Source of the DNA: Paragonimus westermani
Taxonomy: Eukaryota > Platyhelminthes > Trematoda > Plagiorchiida > Troglotrematidae
Assembly (NCBI GenBank): GCA_008508345.1
Contig: QNGE01000974.1
Location: 23,132 to 87,131 of the forward strand
Direction: 5' to 3'
DNA length: 64,000 nt
The position numbers and the translations under genes were made by a program. This document shows positions 1-11,671 of the stretch, in pieces; position 1 is the stretch's first letter; each line of letters opens with the position of its first letter. The notes under the pieces are model-generated. The model did not search any database. It was not told the origin of the DNA and saw only the letters and a program-made list of their open reading frames with translations.

Positions 1-1214
1 CTCCATTCTAACTGGCTAGTTACTATCACTACTGAGCCACAAATAGCGAATACAAATTAGAAAATGAGAGAATCGATTTGGTAGGTTTGACGGATGACAG
101 AATTTTTGTTCAGGCAACGGCCAACTTGAACTTTGAAGCAATGATGTGGATTATTCGATCTTTCCCCTAAAACTCATGAGCTAACAGTATGGTATGCAAA
201 GTAATGTGCAACGAAAAGCTTCGTTAATATACAATCTCACCATACTCGGCTCAAATAACAATTATTACAATCAAGTGGCGATTTGTAACAAATATACACT
301 AAAGAACACGTAAGGCGTAGTAATATGCCCTCTGTCGACACTCAGCAACTCCGGAAATTAAAACCTGATTCAGCCACTGTTGCCTATGCGATCTTCAACT
401 ACATCAAGTTGAGTTCAACCGTCTGATTGTGCTAAACATGGTTTCGGTAACCACAAATAACGTGTACTGGCAGAAGCCTTGCTGATCGCTAGTACATAAC
501 AGGCGGTGAATCGATCCGAGAGCTTAGAATTGTCAGTTGTTTTGCAGGATTTACTGAGTGGACAACAGTGACATCATGTCGAAAAGGTTTATAGCATCCC
601 GGTCACCCATCCCATCTCAAACAGTCTACACGTACGTAGATTAAAGGCACACATGCACACACACAAAATAATTAAATATCTAGCCGTTTGCACCCAGGAT
701 CGTCATGTGGTGATCTCAGGCGGATCGTGAACTCATACATCCTATTGGTTACCACACCACAAACACGTGCCACTTGATGACAACCTCATCTGAAGCATGG
801 GCAATGTGAATTTTCTAATTTAAATCGTTTGACAAAGACTTTCCGAAAGGATCGAAAAGGTACGAAGTCGATAACTCTGGGGTTTGATTCGTTGTGGCTT
901 AACCAAGTATTTACTTAATAATGAGCATCAGCACAACGCACAGTGTTTTCTTATGTCCCTTCTGTTTATGGTTCGGAAGTACTAATGATTTGTTTGATTA
1001 AGCGGGGAGATAATTTCTTAAGTTTTGTGTACCTTGGATTATTATATCTCAACACGGTGTTTAGTATATTCGGAAGTGTATCTTTTGCACAGTTTTAACT
1101 GAATTATAGCATGTGCCTGCAAATCTGTTTTTCCGCCATCTGGTCTCTATTTCTTTAGCGTGAATGAAAATTGGGTTGTGATTCAATTAACTGGTTTGAT
1201 AGATCACACTACAA
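1..1214. other. Unassigned sequence, left edge
   Basis: No open frame, repeat copy or RNA motif was recognised here. Only a short (CA)n run near 655-666 stands out. It reads like ordinary AT-leaning intergenic or intronic DNA. Confidence 0.4.
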
Positions 1215-1421
1215 CTAGTTGATTAATTTCTTCTCTCCTCTCCGCGTACGTCTCTTTGCCGCGTGTTCAACCCCCTTAGGGATGTCCTCCGGCAAATCTG
1301 CCGCAACGGTCTTCCAGGCTTTTTGATGAACAACGAAAGCTGACTTTTTGAGGTTCACTCTACGTGACAACTTTGTGGGAGAGGATGACCAAAGCGGACA
1401 GTCTAATTTTCTTACCGACAA
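1215..1421 (-). pseudogene. LINE reverse-transcriptase C-terminal tail fragment
   Basis: A 68-codon open stretch on the minus strand resembles the extreme C-terminus of non-LTR retrotransposon polyproteins. That region typically reads as a basic 'GRPKLR-K...LK' segment, then 'W...A.DR..WR..I..G' and an Arg/Glu-rich tail. Visible here are SPTKLSRRVNLKKSAF, then QKAWKTVAADLPEDIPKG, then VEHAAKRRTRRGEKK and a stop. The RT core upstream is missing, so this is a 5'-truncated scrap. The family match is from pattern memory only; the clade is not determined. Confidence 0.45.
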
Positions 1422-4029
1422 TTCGTCTGTTTAATTCCAACGAGGTTCAGGACTGAGGGTTGGTGATGACCAATCAAGTCAGTTAGTGTACTCCAGCCAG
1501 CTCGTTAGTATTTGTACATCCGTATGTTTGTGAGCTCATTCGTAGCAGCACTGCTCCAATTACGACCGTGAAAGGACTCTGAGATGGTGATTAATTCCTC
1601 ATGACAGACAATGCCCTACAGCCACAATGAAGCAGTGAGAAAACTCAAAGTCTTACTGGCTTGGTCACAATTTATCCCAGATTTCACGTGGCCAAAGTGC
1701 AACCACCCAATATATTTAAACATTTTACCTCTCCGATTTGAAGTGAAATTGGTCCGTTCATTCTACGTTTGTCCGACTCACACATCGGAAATTTTGTGTG
1801 AAGGGTAGCAACAACAATTATTCCGAGCATTAGAACTGTCAGCATTATTCTTCGAACGCTTAGCACTGTGCGTCTAATTCAGATCCGGATGGTCAGATCT
1901 AGGTTCGGAATGAAGAACAGAACAAACATTGTGTGTTCGTGGTCTTCGGGAATATTCCAACGACAAGCGTAATGTCATTACATGGGCATTAGGGTGTAAT
2001 AATCCAGGATTGGTCAGAGCAGACTTGATTTAAAATGGGGGACCTGTTATGTAAATAATGGCGACAAATAGACTGGCCGTCGATGGGAGAAGTACCCCAT
2101 CAACGTTCACGGGTACAAAGGAAAACGGTGAGTGAGCCGGAGATGAACAGACAAAACAAGAGGAATGAACATATAAATGAATGTGAGCCAATGAGAAATT
2201 AAGGTCAACCACGGGTGGAATTGAGCAACAGGATTGAGAAACAATGATTCGAAACACAGCACTGATCATCTAGAGCGTTCTCTGTGAAGCACCACTCCCC
2301 TACATATACCACATTCGTCTGGTCCCATGGAGCTCCTTTGGGATTTCAGAACCTTGATGAAACATCTTCGCAGGTCCAACCGCTGACCACAGTTCTGGCC
2401 AAAAGTTGCCTAGGTTGATCCGGATTTACCACGAACTCTGAAGAACACTCTACGCAAGACAGCTAACTTTAACATTCCACAGACAGCCCGGATTAATTCT
2501 CGTTGTTCGTATTGTTAACAACTTTCAACTCAATCAACACGTTATGTTTCAAGCTACAAAAGAGTGGTGGATTTCAGACATGACTTGACATGCATTCTGT
2601 TGAACAACCCAAAGTTGCCTGGTGTTTTCCTTGCACCTGTAATTTGTACTCACACGTGAAAACGTGGAACTTCTAATCACTTTAAACACTCCATTGAGGG
2701 AGTGTACGGCAGGCGACGCAAGGAACCGATTTGATGTGGGTGAATGCCGAACACACTGTCTTAATTGCAATTAGAGTGCGGTAGTCCAAGTACCAAGACA
2801 TCGCGCTTGTCATTCTGGTATCTGCAGGATTAAAGTCTTAAACAGGTTTAGGAGAATGGACGCGATTGAAGCACGATCGGCCAAACGTGCTTTAGGTTGT
2901 AGGCGGCTAATTAGTCAGTAGCAGTGCTTAATCAGCAAAAAGTGTGTTAGCAGTTACTCTACGTGAGTGCGGTGACGACGTTCTGACGATCCAACCTACT
3001 ACCCTTTTGGAATCAGTGGAATGGGCGTAGAATATGCAATTATTTGACGTTAACAGCAGCACCGACCTTTCTGGAACATTGCCGAAATACTGAAACGAGT
3101 CCGAGCGACGTACTTTACACAAAACTTCACCAGAAGCTTTTCCCAATTTGATAAACAATTCTGCCATTAGTGTGTTGTTTAGTGTAGATATGTGAGCCAG
3201 ATTTTTCACGGCTCCCTCTTGTGAATGATCGACTGCCAGTAGATATCACCTTTGGTCGTCGCATTCAAGACGTGTGCAGTCGTATTAGTCTATCGGTCAG
3301 CTGACAACCTCGGCCGGGGTATCACAGGGCATCGGGGTCTCTGTCTAATATAGCCAGATATATTAGCTGCAATGAAAAGCATCACATAATTAGAACGGGA
3401 TTAAAAATGCTATCTGGAAAGGTCAATGGGATTTGTTTGTATGGTTTCAGATTCAATTAATGTCAATTGGTCAAAGGTTGAGAATATTTTCTGTTTCCTT
3501 GTCATCTAATCCACTCGCTGTGAAGTCAAAGTGTTACTTTAGTACATAGTCACATGAAGCACCAAAAGCTTTTGTCAGGTTGTAGAACTAGCAACATTAC
3601 GTGAGCAGTCTTATACGGTGGTGATTGTGACAACATCTTGGTACTCGCAAGAAATTTGTAAGCAAATCTCTCCATTGAGTAGAAACATCCCGACGCGTAT
3701 CAAATTCACTTTGAAGAGGTTACAACCCAATGTAACGTCATGTTTCGGAATTTCAGTAACCGGGTATCCCACTAAATGTGTTTCATAAATAAAAATCTTT
3801 TGCCTCATTTTTAGACATTGTTTGCACTCCAGTGGTTTATTACGATCTCCACTGGCAGCTTAGCTACAGTGCAAAATGTACTGAATCACAACATAGAAAA
3901 AAGACCTGCCCCGATTGGATCGAAGTGAATTTTTGCTTGTGCGCCGTCACACTGTAGCGAAAAGGCGTCCAATAAAGCACAATCATTATTATCCAATACG
4001 CGCGCCCGTGTTTATGGGTCATCATTCCC
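1422..4029. other. Unassigned sequence
   Basis: Only short frames (under about 95 codons) occur, with no recognisable motif on either strand. No repeat family found elsewhere in the window is seen here. Confidence 0.4.
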
Positions 4030-4475
4030 AACCACAACATCCCCAGGTTTCTGCTCAAGCGTCGTGTGCACTTCTGCCCGGTTTAAGTGCCTGATTGGCG
4101 CCGTCTATCGGGGGTTTTCTGCCTGCCATTCTTCGCCCGTTGGTCCGATTACGTTGAGAAATGGCTCGTCCGGTCACTCTTGTTCTCCTCCATATATCTA
4201 TGCTGGCCTCCGATCGCAGTCCACGACCGCGTCGAGATATACCTACGAGTGTTGGAGTAATCGCGCCACCGATGTTGTCGTCACATCTCTTTTGCATGCC
4301 ATGTCCCGCCCGTTGGTCCTATCCAGTCGAGCTGAGACTCATCCGGTCGGCCCTCGCCGTCCCCCATCCATTCGTTAAGGAGTTTTGGACGTGCGAACCC
4401 TCCACGTCGAGGTATTCCGCAGAGTGTTGGAATACCCACGCCTCCAACATAAATATCCATCACAATACTTCGTAA
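4030..4475 (+). repeat. W repeat, copy 1 (with internal duplication)
   Basis: A GC-rich island in an AT-leaning background. Its left part shares ordered blocks with 16150-16385 (plus) and 40679-40833 (minus). The shared blocks are an ACAACA..GGTTTC start, then GTGTGCACTT, TGCC(C/T)GGTTT, CGTCCG-type 'CCCGTTGGTCCGATT', GTTGAG, and TCCGGTCAC. The conserved order shows one dispersed family. Frames of about 100 codons cross it on both strands, but none has a recognisable domain, so these are probably by-products of high GC. The nature of the parent element is unknown. Confidence 0.7.
4115..4463 (+). repeat. Two-unit tandem duplication, about 174 bp period
   Basis: Two diverged head-to-tail units lie within the W repeat, roughly 4115-4288 and 4289-4463. 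GCCCGTTGGTCC begins at 4135 and again at 4308 (offset 173). GAGTGTTGGA begins at 4247 and again at 4422 (offset 175). CATCCGGTCGG/CGTCCGGTCAC and a 'CCACG..CGTCGAG.TAT.CC' block also recur in order. The copy near 16.2 kb shows one unit only, so the doubling is specific to this locus. Confidence 0.75.
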
Positions 4476-5654
4476 TTCGGGTAGAGCTTGTTGACATAAA
4501 GTGGAACGCTAGTGTTCATTTAATTCAATACTGAAACATGTCATTTTTCAGGTGTTACAAAAAACGCCTTCTAGTAGTCCCGTTGTTCTCGGACGAATCA
4601 GGTGACCGAATATATTATGACGCATGCTGGTAATATAAAAGAGGACTGAGTCGTTCTGCTACAACAGAAAAACTACTTGATGGTGTTGCATAACAGGCAG
4701 TTTCGTTGTGAGTAGTATACTACTCACAAGTAGTGTATTACCCACAGGCGACATTCAGGACAAGCCCTGAACACGACGGACAAAAGAGACTATCGGAACA
4801 GTGTGTAAATGCTGTGTGAGAACTTCCACCAAGACGAATGACAACGTACTGTCACCCAATGTATGTGAGTTCATGTCTGTCGCGCAAATGAGTGTACGCG
4901 TTTGTGGTTCAGTTTTTGACATGACCTATACGGAAGTTTGCGCAATAAACCAACCTGTTGGCCAAGCTTCTTTTGCGGACACAATAATGATATTTTCGAT
5001 TTTCTGACGTCGCCCTCCGGCAATGATGTTCGTCTGTTGCATTTACGGTCATCTCGCCGACTCCGATTATTGAATTATTCGTTTAAACACGAAATAGGGT
5101 AATTTGACTCATGACGACTGCTTTGTGTGCTCAGAACACTAGAGAACTTTCCATGTTGCCCTTGCCTACCCTCCGACGTAATCCGTTAAAATCGTTTGCT
5201 CAATTAGGATATACCACCTTGATTCTGACCGTGACGTTGTTCCTGTCCACATCTTGCGATCGGTCGAGCAGAGGTCACATGCTCATAACCTGCGTGGTCA
5301 AGTGAAAGTTGTGAGACAAAGATGCACTAAACTTTTATCAGACTCTTCAGATCATATGGTACAAGCGAACGTGCTACGAAGGCGTCCATCTCACATGAAC
5401 GCTGTAAATACGGCGTAGGTGAATCACGTCTGAATCAGTTGACGTTTCATATAAGCCTCTGCAAATCTTTGGGCAACGAGGAAGCCAACGACCACCCAGG
5501 GCACAAAATCACAATGAATTTGTGTATGGATCATTAAGTATGTTTGGTCGACTAAGTCGATGAGACGGGATAGGTATTTTTGACGGGAGGCGCATGTTTT
5601 CAAGTTGAACAACATTTGATCGCACCCTTCACATTCAGATAAACTTCCCAGATA
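4476..5654. other. Unassigned sequence containing a palindrome
   Basis: Nothing coding was recognised. The one structured element is the 24-bp palindrome at 4706-4729, listed separately. Confidence 0.4.
4706..4729. repeat. 24-bp perfect palindrome
   Basis: The half-site TTGTGAGTAGTA is followed immediately by its exact reverse complement, TACTACTCACAA, with no spacer. About 0.004 perfect palindromes of this size are expected by chance in 64 kb of random sequence. It could be a cruciform, a dimeric protein-binding site or a transposon end. No second copy was seen. Confidence 0.85.
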
Positions 5655-5822
5655 GACTTTCCAGCATGGCGGGAGTTTAAATCCCGGCCGTGGCAAGGAT
5701 ATGCATTACTGATGAGCTCTAATGAAAACGAAACTCCAGTCTGGCGATTCTTTTTGAAAGAGACTGGCCGGAAATTCTATCTAAAGCGAAGGCTGCGATC
5801 GAATGCGAGTAATGTTCAACTT
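5655..5822 (+). repeat. HHR-SINE copy 1 (5'-truncated)
   Basis: A member of the SINE-like family defined by 54680-55045. It starts near the B-box-like block GGGAGTTTAAATCCCGGCCG, continues through GTGGCAAGGATATGCA, a hammerhead core, and the 3' block GCGAAGGCTGCGATCGAATG, and ends near TTCAACTT. The 5' half seen in other copies is missing. Confidence 0.8.
5703..5747 (+). ncRNA. Hammerhead ribozyme relic in HHR-SINE copy 1
   Basis: CTGATGA at 5709-5715 and GAAA at 5730-5733 are the two conserved hammerhead core strands, with the AGTC cleavage context ending at 5741. Stem II is weakened: GCTC faces AAAC instead of GAGC. Stem I is broken: GCATTA faces TGGCGA. The core is therefore intact, but cleavage activity is unlikely. 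Confidence 0.65.
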
Positions 5823-6221
5823 GGAATTGAACAAAATCCCGGACTACTCATCAGTAGGCACATGTGATTTGTTCCATACTTTCCGGTTGGGTTGATCGTA
5901 GGCAAGACTTCACTGATGTTGCTGGCGTGCGTTGAGTTGACGTGAAACGTGAGGTGAATACTTTTGGGAAAATCTCCACTAGCCTCATCTATTTCATTCA
6001 GCTGTGGACAATAGATAATGTGCTTAGTTTTAACATTCCTGGTAGTTCTTCGCCAGAACACAAGGTACATTTTCAGGTTAGAAGAATGAAGTATAATAAC
6101 ACTTTACGTCTAAGCCATTTTCTCCCAGTTATTTTCACAGTTGTTAGAGACCGATTGTTTTCAGAATTTCGAACATTGATTTTTATTCATTCACTTCATC
6201 AAGACGGCAAGAAGACATACG
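5823..6221. other. Unassigned sequence
   Basis: A plus-strand frame of about 108 codons crosses 5942-6268 but has no motif and runs into the PLE tail. I see no supported feature. Confidence 0.35.
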
Positions 6222-6262
6222 TTGCGAGATGCAAGCACTTCGCTTATCCTCACCAGTCAATT
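6222..6262 (-). ncRNA. PLE-type hammerhead relic
   Basis: On the minus strand the order CTGGTGA, short stem II, GAAG, TGCTTGCA, TC matches the ribozyme at 63551-63589. The differences are one core change (CTGATGA to CTGGTGA), GAAA to GAAG, and loss of stem I pairing. It lies about 90 nt downstream of the GIY-YIG frame that ends at 6350, the same relative position as at the right edge of the window. Probably inactive. Confidence 0.55.
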
Positions 6263-6349
6263 AAATAAAACATTCGGTTATATAGGTTAAGAGCGTAACG
6301 ACAAAACATTGAATCAAACGAACATCACGGGCGCAATCAGGGTTTACTG

Positions 6350-6763
6350 TCACGCCAACGAAATTGATTGCGTCTGCACCTTTTGCCGAGAGATGGCCGG
6401 TGCGTGACGCTTGGTCAACATTGCCTCGGAGAATGCCAACCACTTAGGGTTGTGATTGCGCAGTAGGACCGTGAGCGAAGTGATGCGATCAACCACACAA
6501 CCTGTTGCGATCAGGTGTTTCACGATCGAAGACGCCGGATTTCTGTTCGGTTGTTGATTTGCTAACCCCCCACTTGAGACATTGTTTTGCACCAGCCACT
6601 TTCGGATGTGTTCCGCCTTCCTCTTTCGTAAGTTCCAGTCAGTTCTGCCAACGTGTGTCACCACTACCACAAGTGAACTGGTAGATAGCATGAGAGGTAG
6701 AGTTTTCCGAGAAAGAACGATCGTGGCAGTAGAGATATCCTGCAGGTGGAAACCAAAATGCAT
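6350..6763 (-). pseudogene. Penelope-like element GIY-YIG endonuclease relic
   Basis: A 137-codon open stretch on the minus strand. Its middle reads HVGRTDWNLRKRKAEHIRKW, matching the GIY-YIG signature of PLE polyproteins (usually YVGRT, then basic helix R..E H..KW). It continues with PASSIVKHLIATGC and a 'LLRNHNPKWLAFSEAMLTKR' segment, equivalent to the 'HSNPRFLRFAEAVAINRLRP' segment of the copy at 63.7 kb. The YIG tyrosine is replaced by His. The upstream reverse transcriptase is absent. It belongs to the same subfamily as the right-edge PLE, judged by shared tail and ribozyme type. Confidence 0.75.
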
Positions 6764-9700
6764 AAATCTGCTGCGAGTTATGTGCGATCAATAACAGATT
6801 TCAACTTTCGACTTACGTCGGTTATATTGTGGTTACCTGTGTAAGAAAGGTTGATAAAAACTTGCTTCTTGGCGCTGACTGTTTTCGGGTGGTAGCCACT
6901 CGTTTTTTGCAATGAATTTCGATAAATTTGACCGGATATCCATTAGTAAGCAGAATACGCTCCAAGAGCTCCTCTTCAGGCTCCAGGCTGTAGGCCATGC
7001 ACAGTTTCCTTGCTCAGCTGAGAATAGTCCGCACCAAACTACTTTTTTAAGCTACGGGCGCAAATGAAGAGAATTGTAGGTATTGTCCACTCCAGAATTG
7101 ATAACACTCCTTGGTTTCACATGGGTGATTGAAGATATGGTCCATGTTTGGTACTTATTACCAGTCTTTTTCGTTCCCAAACCGAAAAGTCATTTGCCAG
7201 ACACAATAATAATATTCTTGTCCCTACCATATCCATGATGCTTACAGTCTTCATAATGGGGTAGATTCTGAAACAGAGAGGGAGCCCGATTGGAGAAGAA
7301 TAGATGAGGTTCCTAGTGGTTTGAGGGTCCAGTGAACATGTTTTTGTTGCATGACAAACAATACACTATTCGCTGTCATTTTTCGGCAAAGGGTTATGGT
7401 GTGTGTGTGTGTACACGGTGGCGATTTTTAGTTCAGCTGTCAACCATGTTTCTTGGATCCGCTTTCATCACACAGGAGTCTGGGTGAATTATTTCAAGAT
7501 TATTGAAACCTTTTTATACCTAATATGATTGGAATATTCTTGGTTACAAACCGCAATTCCCAGGGTTCTCACTTTGATGTGACATTCGACAGAGGCGTCT
7601 GATTCCCCTTTTCTTTCTGTTTGTGTTAGATGATGGTCTTGAAGTAACATTCGAAATGTCAGGGAATTCCAAATGAATCTTTCACCAGATGAGAAATTAT
7701 CAGAAAATGAAAATGCGCGAGATATTACTGCATGTGGTTCTTCTGTAAACAAAATACAAGTCATGTTGAATGCGACGGATTGATTTTATGATATGAACAA
7801 TTCGTACGTTTAAAACCTAAGTTATTGTTAAATTATTGGATTGAATTTAACCGTATATTAATTACCACAGACTGGCCACTCGAGTTTATTGGGCACTTTT
7901 TCTGCATGTGTAGTGTCGTTTTATTCACTTACGTTGTTTTTCAGGAGGTATCTATGAGGATGAAAAGGCACGTAGTATGGTCACTAGTTTTCTGATAGTA
8001 TATTAGGTAAACGGTCACTAATGCATGTCCGGGTACACTTGTTCTGTGAGTTAGAAAACTGGCTCAATCGTATCGAAGATACGCATAAGCCCTCTTTCAT
8101 ATTTGACCGCTCTTATCTTCCTCCAGCCAGTTCATATCAAATGGACGTAACACGAAATTTCATCGGCCCGTATTTGATACTTGTACAAGCTGCTGGCCTT
8201 TGACATAAAAAATGAAGTGCACAGTCCACAATGGTTGAATCGTGTTCCCTCTTTCACCACTGGACGTCTGTTGCACTGTACACTGTTCAGTGCGATGAGG
8301 AGATCAGGCGATGACTTGGTCACAAACTATAAAAGCCGTTACCATCTAGATGAGCAAGTATGTACGTACCAACTGTCGACTAGGTGAGCTTGTGGTTATC
8401 CACACAGCGGATAAGAAACTCTCCGTAGAGCGGCAATGTATCATGTTAAATGCGACCAAGTAACTAAAACGATCTTGATTCTTTTTTTTCTAGAAGTTTC
8501 ACTGTTCTTGCTTATTTTCCCTTCTACAAACAGACACGCCTATTCACTGATAACTGTTGATTGGTTTGGTAGACGTCCGTGAGGATCAGTGATAGCGCAA
8601 GCCGTCGTAACGGTGTGTACCAATAGTCCATGAATATACGTGTGCATGTACGCAGACATCCAGACACAAAACTTTGTCACAAATCATTCACGCTGAAGAA
8701 TCACGTCGATCATCAAGTCTAGTCGTCTCAATCACTAGGAGGGTTAAGATAGTATTATATTGTGTACCAACACCAATTACACACTATAGTGTTCTTCATG
8801 ATAAATGAGCCGTCGGATCATGAATCCATTATCAGTAGGAATCAGCTGATTCACCCATACTGAACGAAAACCATCCTACCAATAAGCAACGAGCATGAAA
8901 TCAAATTTCACCAGAGAAACTTGACGATAAGTGCATATATTGGTCAAGATAGGCGAAGTACCATGCATGGCAATACCAACTGAATGTCTCAGGTTCGCTT
9001 AAAATCTTTTGGCTCTAGCCGATGCGTAATTTTTGTCTTGAATCGTGCGTTGTGTAGTATCAATCGCCTGCGCTCAATCTTCACTTGAAACAAGTAGATG
9101 TTAGCGGTCATATATAGGCGATGTCTCTACGATTAAACCTACAGGTTAGTCAGTCTATCCTGAAAAATATCACTAAGCTCACAGACAAAAGCTGAGAACG
9201 GCAGCCAGTAAAATACTGTGTTCAGTTTCTTGCCTTGGCTACTGAACGTACGATAAATGTGGAGGGTATAACGTTGTAATCCGTGTTTTTCGGTGGAATC
9301 GACAATTATAGAAACAAGCATTCTTAAGCTATCTGATTATTTTCTTAACTATGAATCTGAGAAGCATAGAATGTGGATGAGGTTCCTCAAACTGGGCAAA
9401 CACTGTAAAATAGATGACGAATCTAGACAACACTTCCTTAATAGTTGGAACTGTGAAAGCAGTAGACTTTTTGTTCCGTTACACAAATTCCCACTGCATG
9501 TAGAAATTTTGAAAAAGAATACTGAGTTTTGAATTGTCTATGACTAAATATAGCTGTTAATTTTTCGGTTTACCAACACAGGTTTTAGCTCTTAAAGATA
9601 CTGAGTAAATTGGAGTAGCCTACAGCGTTCATCCATATTTTGGATAGTCAGCCAGGTGAACATATTTACATTGATCCGCATTCCAGTCACTTCAAATCAG

Positions 9701-11410
9701 TATGTCAGTTTGTTTGACTTAAAATCGGAGTACGTTTGTTGTTTGCACAATCCGACTGTTACTGCTTAATAAAACCGTCAGGATAATTCGCATTTCAGCT
9801 AAATCTTTTGAGGCTGCAACTCTGGTTTATGCCCATGTCACGTACATGCAAAACTCTGCGTAGTGGTGGTTTGAGTATTTTTGATTGTAACTCGTACAAA
9901 ACAGTGTCATTCAAATGGAAATTGACGAACTAACTGGCAGTCTTTAACAGAGAAACGGGGATTCAGATAACTTCAAGCTGAATGCCACTCAGACTTCATC
10001 GTAGGGTTCGAATTCCGATAAGTAGTTTGGCTAATCTACTTTGAGAAGAAGCACTAGGCTCGCGAATTAATCATATTGGAGGTAATCAGTAGTTCATATT
10101 CTTGCCCGGACAGAAATTCTCACTCCGACCCTCGTGTTTGTGAGACTAATGTTTCAAACATAATCTATATAACTTCGTAGTAGGCATAACCGATCAACCA
10201 TGTCCAAATTCTCAGGCACCGTCACGTGTGAATAGTGTTCAGACTGCTCTATCGTTTCAAAAGCAATCGATAGAACGCTCGATGGACGAAGAGAACTCCA
10301 TTCTAGCCATAGGATTCAGAGCTAATAAGCAAACAAGAACAGACTGCTTACACCTTGTGATTATCCTACAATCACATCAGCGAGATCCACGGTCACTCGA
10401 CTGGTTCCAGTAACAGTACATCAGAGAAGTAACTGATTATCTGAGACACTAACAAATGAGTCATTATAAGTCGGGTAAGCCAAAAATTTCCATAGTAAAT
10501 TTGATGGATAGTTGTAAGCTTTTCTGTCATTGTTAAGCCTATCCTGACCGTTTCTTTGCCATCTATTTGCCAGTAGTCTTGTAGTTATCGATCAGCGTTC
10601 ATCGCTTCTTGGTACTTTCATGCCAGTCTTGAGCCATTTCTCACTGATCTTAACGCGTAGTTATTTAAGAGACAAAACCCCTTGTTTACAGTCAGTTTGA
10701 CCACCATTGTAAAACGTACAATCAAATCATGAGAGTTGTATTAAAATCTAGTCCACAACTGCCAGCGGTGCTCATGACTAGTTCGCCTTTTGAGTCCGCC
10801 TAAATAATGAAAATCTTATGTGTGAACGTACCTGTGGGTCCTGTTGGTAAGTCGATCAGTCTATGTAGAGAACCAAGCGAACATGGTGTGGATGTGTTCT
10901 CATTCCGCATGAGACTATCGGATAGCTCGACAAGCTGTGCTGCAATCGCACTATTAATTGTTATGGTGACTCCACTACTGATCAGTGCTGGATATTGACC
11001 ACAGATACGTTTACTTCTAGGCTGTACGGCCCAGGTTCTACAGGAACAAGAAAATAAGTGCGGGCAGAAGGAACCCGCATCCCGTCTTTTAACTATGAGC
11101 ACAAAACTAAAGTAGAGTCAACGTGGGGACGTGGCATCGCAGATTCTATGGTGGACAGCACTGAGTCATATACTATTTGTTTAGAGAGGCGTACCTCTTT
11201 TGAACTGGCAACGAAACGTACACTGCATTGTTCTTCCGTCAGTGATGTCTCTTTCCTACTCTTATTAAACTTTATAGAAAATAGGCAAGCCACACTACCA
11301 GTGAATATAAATCGAACGAATCCAGTCCCTGAATTCTTTCTAATCCAGAACCGTACCTTCATCAGGTGTACTCGTTACATCCGAAGGAAATAGTGGTTGG
11401 AGCATTGTCA
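6764..11410. other. Unassigned sequence, about 4.6 kb
   Basis: No repeat family or protein domain was recognised. A (GT)n run lies at about 7399-7413. Open stretches of 60-100 codons occur at about the chance rate. One of them (minus, 10832-10987, 52 codons) has a CAG acceptor and a CAG/GTACGT donor and could be an internal exon, but it has no identifiable domain. Confidence 0.35.
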
Positions 11411-11671
11411 CTAGGTCCTACGCTCTGTGGTCCATACGGCGAGACCAGGCAGGTGGATATGGAAGCAGTCGCCTGATCTTAATCTGTCATCAGTACTAGA
11501 CGCTGAGCGCCAAAAACCTATATTTGCTAACCCGTGCTTTACATTGTTTCTTTTTAATGCATTCGCTACCTCATTTCTTTCGTTGCCTAACCGGATACTT
11601 GGTAAAGAATGTGGTCTAGTTGGTGTTAAGGTAAACTGGTTGTGCCTTCCAGATATTGGCCTTGAAAACAC
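11411..11671 (-). pseudogene. RTE-like LINE endonuclease N-terminal fragment
   Basis: The minus-strand frame carries RNEVANALKRNNVKHGLANIG followed by a short gap and DDRLRSGDCFHIHLPG. This resembles the N-terminal apurinic-type endonuclease of RTE-class LINEs, where a 'R..E.A..LKRYNVD.ACLSE.R' segment precedes an 'RSGD.FHLYWSG' segment. The catalytic Glu of the usual SET/SE motif is not preserved, and no continuation is seen downstream. It is a dead fragment at best; the assignment rests on two short segments. Confidence 0.4.

Noticed and set aside
4064..4475. Overlapping frames of about 104 codons on the plus strand as a gene
   Set aside because: They fall in the GC-rich W repeat, exist on both strands, and shift between the duplicated units without a conserved frame.
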